Source of the DNA: Candidatus Acidulodesulfobacterium acidiphilum
Lineage (GTDB): Bacteria > SZUA-79 > Acidulodesulfobacterales > Acidulodesulfobacteraceae
NCBI GenBank assembly: GCA_008534395.1
Contig: SHMQ01000010.1
Coordinates: 1 to 64,000, forward strand
Direction: 5' to 3'
Length of the DNA stretch: 64,000 nucleotides
The stretch's first letter is position 1. The number at the start of each line of letters is the position of its first letter. Below are positions 18,246-33,234 of this stretch, piece after piece. The notes under the pieces are model-generated. The model was not told the DNA's origin and searched no databases. It saw nothing but the letters and a program-made list of their open reading frames with translations. Both the position numbers and the translations under genes were made by a program.

Positions 18246-20930
18246 ATGGATTTTGTTAATAAAATATCGATTGCCGCATTACTTCACGATATCGGAAAAT
18301 TTTACCAAAGAGCCGGTCTTAATTTAAAAAATCCAAATAATTATTCATACTGTCCAACTTACAACCAATCAAATTCGCACATACATTCAGCATTTACAGC
18401 CCAATTTTTCGATGATTTTGAAAATAAATTTTCAATCTTCTTAGACGCAAATGAAAATTCAGACGATAATATTATAAATCTTGCGTCGTATCACCATAAA
18501 CCTTCATCGCCGCATCAGCAGATAATTACAGAAGCGGATTGTTTAGCAAGCGGTTTCGACAGAACCGGGTATGACGAATACAATGCTTACGTCAGTTTAA
18601 ACGAGCAAGAACAGAAACAGCAGGAAAGGTACGATAAAGCAAGGCTTTTGTCGCCTTTTTCAAAGCTTTACCTTGGCAAAAACGTCAAAGAAGCAAAACT
18701 TGACGAATATTTTTACGAAATAGACGAATTAGTTCCCGAAAATATATTTCCAAAATCTTTAAAAGAATTAGATTCGAATAATACCTCAAACTCCAAACCC
18801 TCCGAAAAATATTTAAAATTATGGGATAAGTTTAAAGCCGATTTTAATTTATTAGATTTTAGTCAAGCTACGGAAAATTTTAATAATTTTTATCAAAGTC
18901 TGCTGTATGTTTTGGAAAGATATACTTCTTTTATCCCCTCTTCCAGTTACCATACTATTGCCGATATCTCGCTTATAGATCACTCTAAAGTAACTTCGGC
19001 CATAGCGACTGCATTGTATAAATTCCAAGAAGGCTGTAATAATTTTGACGTAATAAATATTAAAAATAGGGAAGATTATAAATATTTAATGGTACAAGGG
19101 GATTTTACCGGAATTCAAAAATTTATTTTCGACAGATACGGCAAATCAAACAAATTTGCGGCAAAAATATTAAGGGCAAAGTCTTTGTTCGTATCCGCAT
19201 TTACGGAACTTTCGGCTTCTTATATATGCAATAAAAGCGGCGTTAACAATGCATGCATATTAATTAATGCAGGCGGAAAATTCGTGCTGTTGCTGCCTAA
19301 TAATCAGAATATTAAAAATATTATTGCCGAAGCTGAAGCTAACATAAACGATAATTTTTTGTACGGAGCTACTTATTCGCAAACTATTTTTAATATTACG
19401 TCTATTCCTTTTTGCGGTAACGATTTTAAAATGGGAGTTTCTAATTTTTCTAAAAAAATGAAAGAACTTGCAGAATCGCTCGAATTGAAAAAATTGAAAC
19501 CTGCTATAAAAAAAGAAAAATTTGTTTTTAATAATTATCTTGACGAAGTTTCTAAAGCAGAAGGAGTATGTGAAATTTGCGGAATAAGACCTATAACTAC
19601 TTCAAAAAATATAGACAAAGAAAAAATAAGTTTATGTATTTTCGATAAAATAGCGGTAGAAAACGGTGAAGAACTTGTCAAGAACGATTTTATAATATTG
19701 AAAAACGGATTATTCGTCAAAAGCATAGAAAACTTAATTGACGAAGGCAAAAATAAATATGATTTTATCGATTTTGCAAAACTTAACGGCTCTACGTTAA
19801 ACAAAAAAATTGATAAAGACGATGTAGTTTACGACGTAAGAGGCATATACGACGAAAACGGTAAATCTTTCGATTTTTCCGGTTATGCCAAAAAACCTTA
19901 TAAAGCATATGTGCCGGTATTCAAAGAAACCGACGACAAAAATTTAAGATATGAAGATCTATCTAAAACCGATATAAAAAACGACGTAATGCCCGGTTCT
20001 TTAAAACTATTTAATTATATAGCAAGGGACGGCAGAAAAATAATTTATGAAAACGGACGCGAAAAATCTGTAGGAGTTTCTCACCTTGCAGTATTAAAAG
20101 GAGACATAGACAACGCCGGAGAAATTTTCATAAATGGATTTAAAAAAATAAATGCGGAAAATAATATCAATAATTTGGATAATGCCAAAGATATAGAAGA
20201 TATATATACTATATCAAGATTTTCCATGATGTCGAGAATGTTCGATTATTTTTTCGGGGTCTGGCTGCCTTATAATTTTTTAACTAAAGAATATAGCTCT
20301 ATATATACTATATTTGCCGGAGGCGACGACCTGTTTTTGGTCGGACCGTGGAATCAAATTATATGTTTAGCCGAATTGGTTTCTAAGAAAATTAAAGAAC
20401 TTGCAGGACTCAATGAAGAAGTTCATATTTCTATAGGCATAGCTCTTGCTTCTTCAAGTGTTCCCGTTTATCAACTTTCTGATAAAGCTGAAGACGAATT
20501 AGAAAAATGTAAAAATCTTAATGGTAAAAATGCGGTAACTGTTTTCGGAAAAACGCTTAAGTGGGACGAGTTTTATAAAGTATTTGCAAAAAAACAGTAT
20601 TTTGGCGAACTACTCGAAGATGAAAATGGAAATGGAAATAAAGCAGAAAATAAACACAACGCAGTATCAATCGGATATATTTATAGAATTATGAAGTTTA
20701 TAGAAATGAACGAAAAAATAGAAAATTGCAAGAAAAACGGCGGCATTAATTTAAACTGCCTATATGAAAATGCTAAATGGAGGGCGTTATTCAGATATAT
20801 TACACATAGAAATTACGGCGACAATAAACTTTTGACGGAAAAATTAAATGAAATACCCGAAAATATTGAAAAATTTGGAGACAAATTAATAATACCAATT
20901 AGTTATGCAATTTATGAAAGGAGGGTTTGA
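18246..20930 (+). CDS. cas10: Type III-A Cas10/Csm1, cyclic oligoadenylate synthase and DNase
   Basis: 894 residues, the large subunit of the Csm interference complex. The N-terminal HD nuclease motif is intact (H14-D15 in LLHDIGK), as is a second His cluster (YHHKPSSPH). A zinc-binding CEIC motif lies near residue 443. The second palm domain carries the GGDD motif at residues 692-695, which makes cyclic oligoadenylates from ATP when target RNA is bound. Both activities therefore look functional. It is the first gene of cas10-csm2-csm3-csm4-csm5-CARF nuclease and its stop lies within the ribosome-site region of csm2. Csm3- and Csm5-type neighbours make subtype III-A more likely than III-D. 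Confidence 0.95.
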   Translation: MDFVNKISIAALLHDIGKFYQRAGLNLKNPNNYSYCPTYNQSNSHIHSAFTAQFFDDFENKFSIFLDANENSDDNIINLASYHHKPSSPHQQIITEADCLASGFDRTGYDEYNAYVSLNEQEQKQQERYDKARLLSPFSKLYLGKNVKEAKLDEYFYEIDELVPENIFPKSLKELDSNNTSNSKPSEKYLKLWDKFKADFNLLDFSQATENFNNFYQSLLYVLERYTSFIPSSSYHTIADISLIDHSKVTSAIATALYKFQEGCNNFDVINIKNREDYKYLMVQGDFTGIQKFIFDRYGKSNKFAAKILRAKSLFVSAFTELSASYICNKSGVNNACILINAGGKFVLLLPNNQNIKNIIAEAEANINDNFLYGATYSQTIFNITSIPFCGNDFKMGVSNFSKKMKELAESLELKKLKPAIKKEKFVFNNYLDEVSKAEGVCEICGIRPITTSKNIDKEKISLCIFDKIAVENGEELVKNDFIILKNGLFVKSIENLIDEGKNKYDFIDFAKLNGSTLNKKIDKDDVVYDVRGIYDENGKSFDFSGYAKKPYKAYVPVFKETDDKNLRYEDLSKTDIKNDVMPGSLKLFNYIARDGRKIIYENGREKSVGVSHLAVLKGDIDNAGEIFINGFKKINAENNINNLDNAKDIEDIYTISRFSMMSRMFDYFFGVWLPYNFLTKEYSSIYTIFAGGDDLFLVGPWNQIICLAELVSKKIKELAGLNEEVHISIGIALASSSVPVYQLSDKAEDELEKCKNLNGKNAVTVFGKTLKWDEFYKVFAKKQYFGELLEDENGNGNKAENKHNAVSIGYIYRIMKFIEMNEKIENCKKNGGINLNCLYENAKWRALFRYITHRNYGDNKLLTEKLNEIPENIEKFGDKLIIPISYAIYERRV

Positions 20931-20932
20931 TT

Positions 20933-21433
20933 ATGGTATATTCTCAAGGAAATAGCGGCAGTCATTATAATAAAGAAGGGGGTAACAGAGGTAGTAATAA
21001 CAACTTTCATGCTAATGCCCCCGCTCCTCCCATTAATATAAATATTGAACTTTACGAAGGTAACGATAAAAGCAAAATCAGGCTCGACCTCTTTGATACG
21101 CAGGCTGAAAAACATGCAAAAGGCATAATAGACGAACGCAAAAATAAAATAAATCAGATTAGAATATTTTATAATCAGTTTATAGTTTTAAATGAAAAAA
21201 TAAACAATTCCGAAGAAAACTTTCGCAGACAGCTTCCTTATATAAAAATGATTAAAGCCAGAGTCAAATATTCAAAAGGCAGAAAAAATATCGGCGATTA
21301 TTTTGAAAATTTTCTATTAAAATGCGTAGATAAGGTCAATACGTTAGAAGATTTTAAAATTATATGCAGTTTTTTTGAAACAGTAGTAGGATATGCGACT
21401 TATTATGACAAAGAAAATAATCATGCGCAGTAA
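20933..21433 (+). CDS. csm2: Csm2, small subunit of the type III-A complex
   Basis: 166 residues from ATG 20933, chosen because AGGAGGG lies 7 nt upstream; an in-frame TTG at 20927 is also possible. The first 45 residues are Gly/Asn-rich and probably disordered. The rest is a helical domain with the Csm2 pattern IRIFYNQF...FRRQLPYIKMIKARVKYSKGR and a C-terminal FFETVVGYATYY. Csm2 lines the belly of the complex along the crRNA-target duplex. Position between cas10 and csm3 is the standard III-A order. Confidence 0.88.
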   Translation: MVYSQGNSGSHYNKEGGNRGSNNNFHANAPAPPININIELYEGNDKSKIRLDLFDTQAEKHAKGIIDERKNKINQIRIFYNQFIVLNEKINNSEENFRRQLPYIKMIKARVKYSKGRKNIGDYFENFLLKCVDKVNTLEDFKIICSFFETVVGYATYYDKENNHAQ

Positions 21434-21476
21434 TTATGATATTTAATATATAAATATTTGAAATGAGGAGTAAAAA

Positions 21477-22178
21477 ATGAAACTTATTAAAATAATAAAA
21501 CTTGAAGGCAATATAATATTGAAATCAGGTTTGCATATAGGAAGCGGAAGCGATGAAATTAAAATCGGCGGAACTGATCAGCCGGTTATAAAAAATCCTA
21601 TAGACGGAATGCCTTATATTCCGGGTTCTTCGTTAAAAGGTAAAATCAGGTCGTTAATAGAATGGAAAGAGGGGAAGATAGGTTCAGACGGAGGCCCTTA
21701 TTCTACGGATAATTCTAACGATAGCATAGCAAGAATTTTTGGGAACGGCAAAAATAAAGAATCATACAAAGGAGGTCCGACGAGGGTAACTTTTAACGAT
21801 AGCTATTTAAATTCCAAATATATAGAAGATTGGAAAATAAATGAAAATATGGATAAATTATTTGAAATAAAAACCGAAGTCTCAATAGACAGGGTTAAAG
21901 GAACCGCAAGCGGCGCCGGACCAAGGAGAATGGAAAGAATAGTAAGCGGCGCTTTATTTGATTTTTCTTTATCTTATAAAGTATTTGACATGGAAAATAA
22001 CGATGATAGCGGGAAAATAGACGAAGAAAATTTTAAAACTTTACTTAAAGGCATGAGAATGCTTGAATTGGACTCTTTAGGGGGGAGCGGTTCAAGAGGT
22101 TACGGCAAGATAGAATTTATTAATTTAAAAAAAGATAACAACGAAGAAATAGATTTAAAAAAAATCAATATAGATTAA
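21477..22178 (+). CDS. csm3: Csm3, Cas7-family backbone RNase
   Basis: 233 residues, a RAMP protein that forms the crRNA-binding filament and cuts bound target RNA at 6-nt steps. The N-terminal SGLHIGSG and GGTD motifs are present; the Asp of GGTD (D34) corresponds to the catalytic Asp of known Csm3 proteins, so target RNA cleavage should be active. PYIPGSSLKGKIRSLIE is the conserved Gly-rich segment, and GSGSRGYGKI closes the protein. A GAGGAG site precedes the ATG. Confidence 0.95.
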   Translation: MKLIKIIKLEGNIILKSGLHIGSGSDEIKIGGTDQPVIKNPIDGMPYIPGSSLKGKIRSLIEWKEGKIGSDGGPYSTDNSNDSIARIFGNGKNKESYKGGPTRVTFNDSYLNSKYIEDWKINENMDKLFEIKTEVSIDRVKGTASGAGPRRMERIVSGALFDFSLSYKVFDMENNDDSGKIDEENFKTLLKGMRMLELDSLGGSGSRGYGKIEFINLKKDNNEEIDLKKINID

Positions 22179-22186
22179 CATAAATT

Positions 22187-23161
22187 ATGAAATCTCTTAA
22201 AATTAAAGTAAAACCGTTGTCTTCATTCGGCACCAAATTTCAGAGCGATACGTTGTTCGGACAATTCTGTTGGATTTACGGATATTTAAACGGATTTAAA
22301 AAGCTTGAAGAAATACTTGAAAATGTTAACGAAAATCGCTTTATAGCTTTTTCCGACGGTTTTATCAACGATTTGCTTCCGAAACCGATAATAGAACCAT
22401 ATAAATTTGAAGGCGACGAATTAAAGAATGCTAAAGAATATAAAAAAACGGAATTTATTAAATCCGATTTTTTAATGAAAAATCGCTTGGATTTGAGAGA
22501 TAAAAATATTTTTGATAATTGGTTAAAATGTAAAATTAACTCCGTTGAAAAAAATACTGATAAATCTGTTACGATAACCGAAAATGTTTTAAAAAATTCA
22601 ATAAATAGAATAACGGGAACGACTTTCGACGGACAGTTGTACAATTCCGAAGAGACGTATTTTAATACAGTAAATACTTCTATAACTTATTACGTAAAAT
22701 ATAACGAAACGATAATAAATATTGAAGAGCTTAAGAACATCATAAATTTAATAGGCGAACTTGGTTTCGGAAAAGATGCATCGACAGGCAAAGGTCGATA
22801 CAAATTAGAGGATGGAGATTCATCTATAATTGAAGAACCGGAAGAATTGAAATATTTCGACGGCGCTAACGCTTTTATGACTCTTTCGCATGGAGTACCG
22901 TACGATTATAATGAAACGGAATCGGATTGTTATGTAAATTACGGCAAAATAATTACCAAATTTCCTAAGCATGGAGGTTTTTTGTCGAACGGGGATTATT
23001 TTAAAAATCCTTTTGTAGCTTACAGGCCTGGCTCTACTTTTTTAATAAAAAATACCGAAAATGTAAAAGATATATATGGAAAAGCATTGAGCAATATATC
23101 GAGGCATGGCAAAAATCATATTCAGGGAACTTTTTTAATGCCGTTTTTCATAAAAATTTAA
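22187..23161 (+). CDS. csm4: Csm4, Cas5-family subunit
   Basis: 324 residues. Csm4 binds the crRNA 5' handle and contacts Cas10 at the foot of the complex. The N-terminal segment SSFGTKFQSDTLFGQFCW is characteristic of Csm4 (G-T-x-x-x-S-D-T-L-F-G). A glycine-rich ELGFGKDASTGKGRY motif lies in the centre. It starts 8 nt after csm3, consistent with translational coupling. Confidence 0.92.
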   Translation: MKSLKIKVKPLSSFGTKFQSDTLFGQFCWIYGYLNGFKKLEEILENVNENRFIAFSDGFINDLLPKPIIEPYKFEGDELKNAKEYKKTEFIKSDFLMKNRLDLRDKNIFDNWLKCKINSVEKNTDKSVTITENVLKNSINRITGTTFDGQLYNSEETYFNTVNTSITYYVKYNETIINIEELKNIINLIGELGFGKDASTGKGRYKLEDGDSSIIEEPEELKYFDGANAFMTLSHGVPYDYNETESDCYVNYGKIITKFPKHGGFLSNGDYFKNPFVAYRPGSTFLIKNTENVKDIYGKALSNISRHGKNHIQGTFLMPFFIKI

Positions 23162-23191
23162 CTTAAAATTTAAATAAATTTTAAAGCAAGT

Positions 23192-24280
23192 ATGAAAAAA
23201 ACTATAGAAATATACAAAGTAGAATTGACTACAATAACGCCTATACATATAGGTACCGGAGAAGATTACGTGCCGGTAGATTACGTCATAAAAGATAGCG
23301 GAGATAAAAAATATTTTTTTTATTTTATTAACAGAGATAAGTTTATTGATTATATAATTAATTCCGGTAAATACGACGAGCTTTTAAAAATTAGCAATTT
23401 AAATGATTTTCTTAAAATCAACGAATATATTTATAATAATTTTAACGATGAAATGATTGATTGGAAGATGCAGGTTTCAAAAAATGTTTTTGAAATATAC
23501 AAAAAAAATATTGAGATGGGCGTTAAAAAAAACGAAATCAATCGTTTAGAAATAAGGTCGTTTATTCAGGATAGTTTCAAAAAAAATATATATATACCGG
23601 GAAGTTCCATAAAAGGTTCGATTAGAACCGCCGTTTTAAATTATAAAATTAGAAACGGAAAGAAAGTCGATAATTTTGTCGATAAATCAAATTCTAAAGA
23701 AGTTGAAAAAAGCATATTAAATATTAAAGAAAAAAATAGTTCCGACGATCCGTTCAGATTAATTAAAATATCCGATTTTATGCCTGAATCTGACGAAAAA
23801 AGGGATTCTTTCGTCGACAGGGTCGTCAACGTGAAATCAGGAAAAGATTTATCTGAAGGAAAAGGCGTTCCGGTGTTAATGGAGTTAGCTTTAAGAGAGA
23901 GGAAATTTATAGGTACTATTACTGTAATTAACGACGGCTCAAATCCAGATAATATAAATATCAATACAATCAGAGAAGCTATGAACTATCATTACGGCGA
24001 AAGTTGTTATAATTTTGAATCTCAGACATTTCCTAATGTTTTTAATAATGATATTATTAGCTTATTTGAAAAAAATAAAGACGAAATTAAAATTAATAAA
24101 AACGCATTTTTAATGAAGATAGGCAACCATTCAGGGGCATTCGAAGTAACCATGGAGGGTTATAGAAAAATTAAAATTAAAAATAAATCTAGTTATAGCT
24201 TATCCGATAGGCAAACTACGCTATGGATTCTTAAATCAAACAAATACCCTTTAGGCTGGGTAAAATGTAATATAATTTAA
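23192..24280 (+). CDS. csm5: Csm5, Cas7-family capping subunit
   Basis: 362 residues, RAMP family. Csm5 caps the 3' end of the crRNA filament and can recruit host nucleases for crRNA trimming. The opening TTITPIHIGTGEDYVP and the central IYIPGSSIKGSIRTAVL match the family; the C-terminal TTLWILKSNKYPLGWVK is the usual conserved GW ending. Length fits. It lies 30 nt after csm4 in the same operon. Confidence 0.92.
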   Translation: MKKTIEIYKVELTTITPIHIGTGEDYVPVDYVIKDSGDKKYFFYFINRDKFIDYIINSGKYDELLKISNLNDFLKINEYIYNNFNDEMIDWKMQVSKNVFEIYKKNIEMGVKKNEINRLEIRSFIQDSFKKNIYIPGSSIKGSIRTAVLNYKIRNGKKVDNFVDKSNSKEVEKSILNIKEKNSSDDPFRLIKISDFMPESDEKRDSFVDRVVNVKSGKDLSEGKGVPVLMELALRERKFIGTITVINDGSNPDNININTIREAMNYHYGESCYNFESQTFPNVFNNDIISLFEKNKDEIKINKNAFLMKIGNHSGAFEVTMEGYRKIKIKNKSSYSLSDRQTTLWILKSNKYPLGWVKCNII

Positions 24281-24286
24281 AATATT

Positions 24287-25696
24287 ATGAACCTTCTAAT
24301 CTCCTTAATCAGCGACCAAACGATTCCAAATGTATTATGCATAGATTATTATAAGCCAGATGCATTACTTATGGTTGCTACCGAGAGAATGAAACCTAAG
24401 ATAGAATTCATTCTTAGCGGTTTAAAGAAAATATCCAAATCGCCGAATTCTATATATTCCGAAGAAAAAGGCAATTTATGGATAATAAGCGTTAATCCCG
24501 AATCCCCAGCCGACGTAGAGGGGAAAATAGAAGAATGGTTTAAAGATTTAAAAAACAGATCTGGCGAAAAGTTTGACGAAGTTATCGCAAACATTACCGG
24601 CGGTACCAAAATTATGGCCTTGGGTTTATATAACGCCGTTAAATTAACCAAAAATCTTCCCGCCAAAAAATATAAAATTGACTATATTCCTATAGGTACC
24701 AACAAAATAGTCGATTTAACCGAAAACTGTTACGGCACGGATAAATGCGAACCGTCCGTAAGTATAGACAGAAGATTAAACATATCCCAATATTTTGCTT
24801 CAAACGGTATAGGTATAGTCTCAAAAGACGATAGTATTTTTAATGACGGATTTAACGAATCTTATCCACCGTTTAAACTTGCAATAGATACTAAAGAAAT
24901 ATCTAAATTCATAATGCAAAATTATGATAGTTTAAATAATTTTTTATCTTCTTTATTTCATGAATTAAAAATTTTGCAGATTCCATTTAATAAAAATAAA
25001 CAGCATATCATAGATATTAAATGCATTTTTAAAGCCGACAACGTCGAATCCGTCTTAAAACTTATCAAAGAATTATTCAATTTCCATTATCTTAAACATT
25101 TTTCCGTAACCCATATATTGAAAGATTATAAGAATCCGAGAGTTAATATTTCCGTCGAATTAACCGAGCCGATTTCCGTTCATCATACAATAGACGATAA
25201 TAAAAGCATAGAAGTTCAAATAAAAGGTGAAATCAAAAAACACCATTTCGAGTTTTTAACCGGCGGCTGGCTCGAACGTTTTTGTTTTAACGAATTAAAC
25301 GAATTAAAGGAGCAGGGGATATTTAACGATTTAGGAATAAACGTAAGAGTAAGAAATCTATCTACGGGCATGGAAGCGGAAAACGAGTTCGACGTCCTTT
25401 TCACATATAACAATAATCTTTATATGGTAGAATGTAAATCGCTCAATCAAGCACACGACTCCGAAACCGATATTCTCTATAAAATTTCCGCCCTGCAAGC
25501 AGACCTTGGACGTTTAACCACCAGAAGTTTTCTTGCAAGCACCGCCTCTGATAACATAATAGACAAAAAAGACCATCCAGGCGAAATAAAAGAATCTCTA
25601 TCAAAACGAGCAAGATTGTTAAACTGCAGTATTATAAAACCTGACAACTTAATTAACATTAAAGAAGAAATAAAAAAAGAACTTAAAATTATTTGA
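24287..25696 (+). CDS. Card1/Can2-like CARF nuclease (DUF1887)
   Basis: 469 residues. An N-terminal CARF-type sensor (about 1-160) contains NITGGTKIMALGLYNAV, the pattern that binds cyclic oligoadenylate. The C-terminal third is a PD-(D/E)xK nuclease: GGWLERFCFNEL, then EFDVLF and MVECKS (about residues 366-382) supply the Asp and E-x-K. Card1/Can2 proteins are activated by cA4 and cut single-stranded DNA and RNA. As last gene of the csm operon it is the likely main ancillary effector fed by the Cas10 GGDD site. The gene ends at the start of the CRISPR leader. Confidence 0.88.
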   Translation: MNLLISLISDQTIPNVLCIDYYKPDALLMVATERMKPKIEFILSGLKKISKSPNSIYSEEKGNLWIISVNPESPADVEGKIEEWFKDLKNRSGEKFDEVIANITGGTKIMALGLYNAVKLTKNLPAKKYKIDYIPIGTNKIVDLTENCYGTDKCEPSVSIDRRLNISQYFASNGIGIVSKDDSIFNDGFNESYPPFKLAIDTKEISKFIMQNYDSLNNFLSSLFHELKILQIPFNKNKQHIIDIKCIFKADNVESVLKLIKELFNFHYLKHFSVTHILKDYKNPRVNISVELTEPISVHHTIDDNKSIEVQIKGEIKKHHFEFLTGGWLERFCFNELNELKEQGIFNDLGINVRVRNLSTGMEAENEFDVLFTYNNNLYMVECKSLNQAHDSETDILYKISALQADLGRLTTRSFLASTASDNIIDKKDHPGEIKESLSKRARLLNCSIIKPDNLINIKEEIKKELKII

Positions 25697-25807
25697 CAAT
25701 AGTTTTAACTATAATTAGAACGGCTAAAAATATTAATAATTTCAACACATTACAAAAGATACAGCATTATCAACGCTTTCCGTTATCTGTTTTTGTAACA
25801 AAAACCC

Positions 25808-25836
25808 TTGACATTACGGAAACGATTATATATACT
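25808..25836 (+). promoter_or_regulatory. Promoter within the CRISPR leader
   Basis: TTGACA (25808-25813), 17-nt spacer, TATACT (25831-25836). Transcription would start near 25843, about 118 nt before the first repeat, reading into the array in the direction expected from the 5'-handle ATTGCGAC. Confidence 0.65.
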
Positions 25837-25878
25837 AACTTTAAAGTTAAAAAATATCGTTATTTGACATATGAAAAC

Positions 25879-25898
25879 TGTTGATAACCTGTGGATAA
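25879..25898 (-). promoter_or_regulatory. Tandem DnaA-box-like sites in the leader
   Basis: TGTTGATAA (25879-25887) and TGTGGATAA (25890-25898). The second is the exact complement of the classical DnaA box TTATCCACA; the first differs at one position. Spacing is 11 nt start to start. Function in a CRISPR leader is unknown. Confidence 0.5.
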
Positions 25899-25960
25899 CT
25901 CGGACATTACGAAAAACGATTCAAATAGATTAATTATTTCAACAACTTACAAAGGGTAAT

Positions 25961-31708
<5,748 letters not shown>

Positions 31709-31881
31709 AAAGGCTCTGTAAAAACTTTCGCCGCTAAAGATATGGCAAAAAACTCGGCTTTTTATGTATGCACTTTTTGTTCGGTGTTTTAATTAATTTT
31801 AAATCGGTGTTGACAAATCCGGAATAACTTAAAAAGATTAAAGAACTTAACGTGGGGTATGATATGATATGATATAATATT

Positions 31882-32193
31882 ATGGAAAAGATAATAGATA
31901 AAAACAAAGAAGTATTGTACAGGTTAAAAGATTTACCCGTAAGCAGAGGAACTTTCTGGTATTGCGATATCGATAAATCTTATTTTCCGCTGTCTAAAAT
32001 ATTATATCAAGTTTTGGAGAATAGCGATTTGAACAGTATTTTAAAATTAGTTTCCATGTTTAATTTCGATGAACTTGAAACTGCGTATAAGAAGATAAAG
32101 CCTGAATTTTATAAAAAAAGGGAAATTGGATATATTGCTTTAATTGAACTATTGGAAATCATTATAGATATTAAAAAAGATGGTCAAATATGA
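31882..32193 (+). CDS. Small partner of the AbiEii-like toxin (DUF6922-like)
   Basis: 103 residues. The segment GTFWYCDIDKSYFPLSKIL followed by helices resembles the DUF6922 group that precedes AbiEii/AbiGii nucleotidyltransferases; it would be the antitoxin or a regulator. Its stop overlaps the toxin start (ATGA at 32190), showing tight coupling. There is no ribosome site; TATAAT at 31873-31878 lies 3 nt before the ATG, within repeated TATGA units. It sits just after the decayed end of the CRISPR array. Confidence 0.6.
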   Translation: MEKIIDKNKEVLYRLKDLPVSRGTFWYCDIDKSYFPLSKILYQVLENSDLNSILKLVSMFNFDELETAYKKIKPEFYKKREIGYIALIELLEIIIDIKKDGQI

Positions 32194-32861
32194 AGTCGTT
32201 AATATGGACTGAAGGCACGGAGAGAGTACTGGATTCATTATCTAAAGAACCCCTAATTAAAAATTACGTCTTTGTAAGCGGAAGTGCTTTAAGCTATCAT
32301 ATTAAGCATAGATTATCCGAAGACATAGATTTATTCAGTCCATTATCTGCTTTAAATAACGAAGAAGTTAATAATATAATTAATAATATGTCTAAAAGAG
32401 GTTATTATATAATAGAAGATATCGGAGTTCCTTTCAGTGAAACTCACAGAAAATTTCATATAATAGGGATTAAAGTAGAATTTGTAGCGTCGGGAAGTGA
32501 TTTTTTAAATAATGAACATACTAATTTAAGAAATAATCTAAACATTGCAAATCTTAATACGGTTGCAGGAATGAAAGCTTTTACGGTAACGCAGAGAAAA
32601 GAAATAAGAGATTATTACGACAATTATATTTTATCGGAAAAATTCGGTTTAGACTTTCTTATTAAACAAGCTAAAAATCTTTACGGCGGTCAATTCAGCG
32701 AGAAGGCTTTTTTATCCGCGCTTATAACCGGAGACAAAATTTTTAAAGAAAATTATATTGAAGAGAAGCTTTCCCCTTCAATAAAAATTTCAACGGAAGA
32801 AATGAGCGCGTTTTTCAAAATAAAGGTCAAAGAATATTTAAAAAATTCTCTTTTTTGTTAA
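32190..32861 (+). CDS. AbiEii/AbiGii-family nucleotidyltransferase toxin
   Basis: 223 residues. The nucleotidyltransferase signature is GSALSYHIKHRLSEDIDLF: the GS pair and the D-x-D metal ligands are intact. The C-terminal helical part (EIRDYYDNYILSEKF...) follows the family pattern. AbiEii-type toxins transfer nucleotides to tRNA or other targets and cause growth arrest in abortive phage infection. The upstream gene is its likely antitoxin. Two modules of this general class (see the MNT/HEPN pair at 55 kb) occur in the island. Confidence 0.8.
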   Translation: MKSLIWTEGTERVLDSLSKEPLIKNYVFVSGSALSYHIKHRLSEDIDLFSPLSALNNEEVNNIINNMSKRGYYIIEDIGVPFSETHRKFHIIGIKVEFVASGSDFLNNEHTNLRNNLNIANLNTVAGMKAFTVTQRKEIRDYYDNYILSEKFGLDFLIKQAKNLYGGQFSEKAFLSALITGDKIFKENYIEEKLSPSIKISTEEMSAFFKIKVKEYLKNSLFC

Positions 32862-32965
32862 CAGAATCTATCCGTATCGCAAGAGCCCTAACATCTTTTC
32901 TAAAGACTTGCAGAACAGGTTGGGTAATGGTAATGGCAGAGACTGGGAGAGGTAGCAATTATGGA

Positions 32966-33003
32966 GTAAGAATATTTCCCTGATTTATAAAAAAGATTGC
33001 GAC
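32966..33003 (+). repeat. Isolated degenerate CRISPR repeat
   Basis: 38 nt matching the array repeat from GTAAGAATATTTCCCTGA through ATTGCGAC, but with AAAAA in place of GGG in the stem's right arm (two extra bases). It lies 1.26 kb beyond the last array repeat, after the AbiEii pair, in the same orientation. Confidence 0.85.
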
Positions 33004-33104
33004 TTATGTGTGATATAATTATAAAAAAGGCGGTAATTTTCTACTAAATAAATAATAAATTATTTTCCTGCAAATAAGCCTTTCAATACCCTCCAATTAA
33101 CATT

Positions 33105-33120
33105 AAAACAACATTGTTTT
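33105..33120. promoter_or_regulatory. Candidate operator upstream of the outer-membrane barrel gene
   Basis: AAAACAACATTGTTTT: seven-bp inverted arms with a CA centre. The core ACAACATTGT is identical to the one upstream of cas6 and differs by one base from the palindrome upstream of cas10. Confidence 0.4.
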
Positions 33121-33234
33121 GAAATACAATTTATTTTTAATAATTTATAATTTAATTAAACGTTCGGCTGGTCGGACGATTAAATTATAGTTTATTAAAT
33201 TTAATTAATTTAAATTAATTTTTAGGAGGGTAAA

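Larger units (their letters stand above)
25697..25960 (+). promoter_or_regulatory. CRISPR leader
   Basis: 264 AT-rich nucleotides between the CARF-nuclease stop and the first repeat, with no convincing gene. It holds a promoter (25808-25836), two DnaA-box-like sites (25879-25898), and two pairs of imperfect direct repeats in the order A-B-B'-A'. A is at 25737-25761 and A' at 25934-25958 (20 of 25 identical), A' ending 2 nt before the first repeat. B begins GACATTACGGAAACGATT near 25810 and B' GACATTACGAAAAACGATT near 25903. A' abutting the first repeat suggests an integration-anchoring element. Confidence 0.8.
32862..33234. other. Intergenic region with a degenerate CRISPR repeat and a palindrome
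   Basis: 373 nt without a gene. It holds a degenerate CRISPR repeat (32966-33003), the palindrome AAAACAACATTGTTTT (33105-33120), and an imperfect hairpin CGTTCG/CGGACG around 33159-33176, about 60 nt before the barrel gene. The rest is AT-rich with no recognisable signal except a GGAGG ribosome site before 33235. Confidence 0.7.

Noticed and set aside
25693-25884. A 63-residue frame in the leader
   Set aside because: It overlaps the end of the CARF nuclease gene and the leader promoter, has no ribosome site and no recognisable domain.
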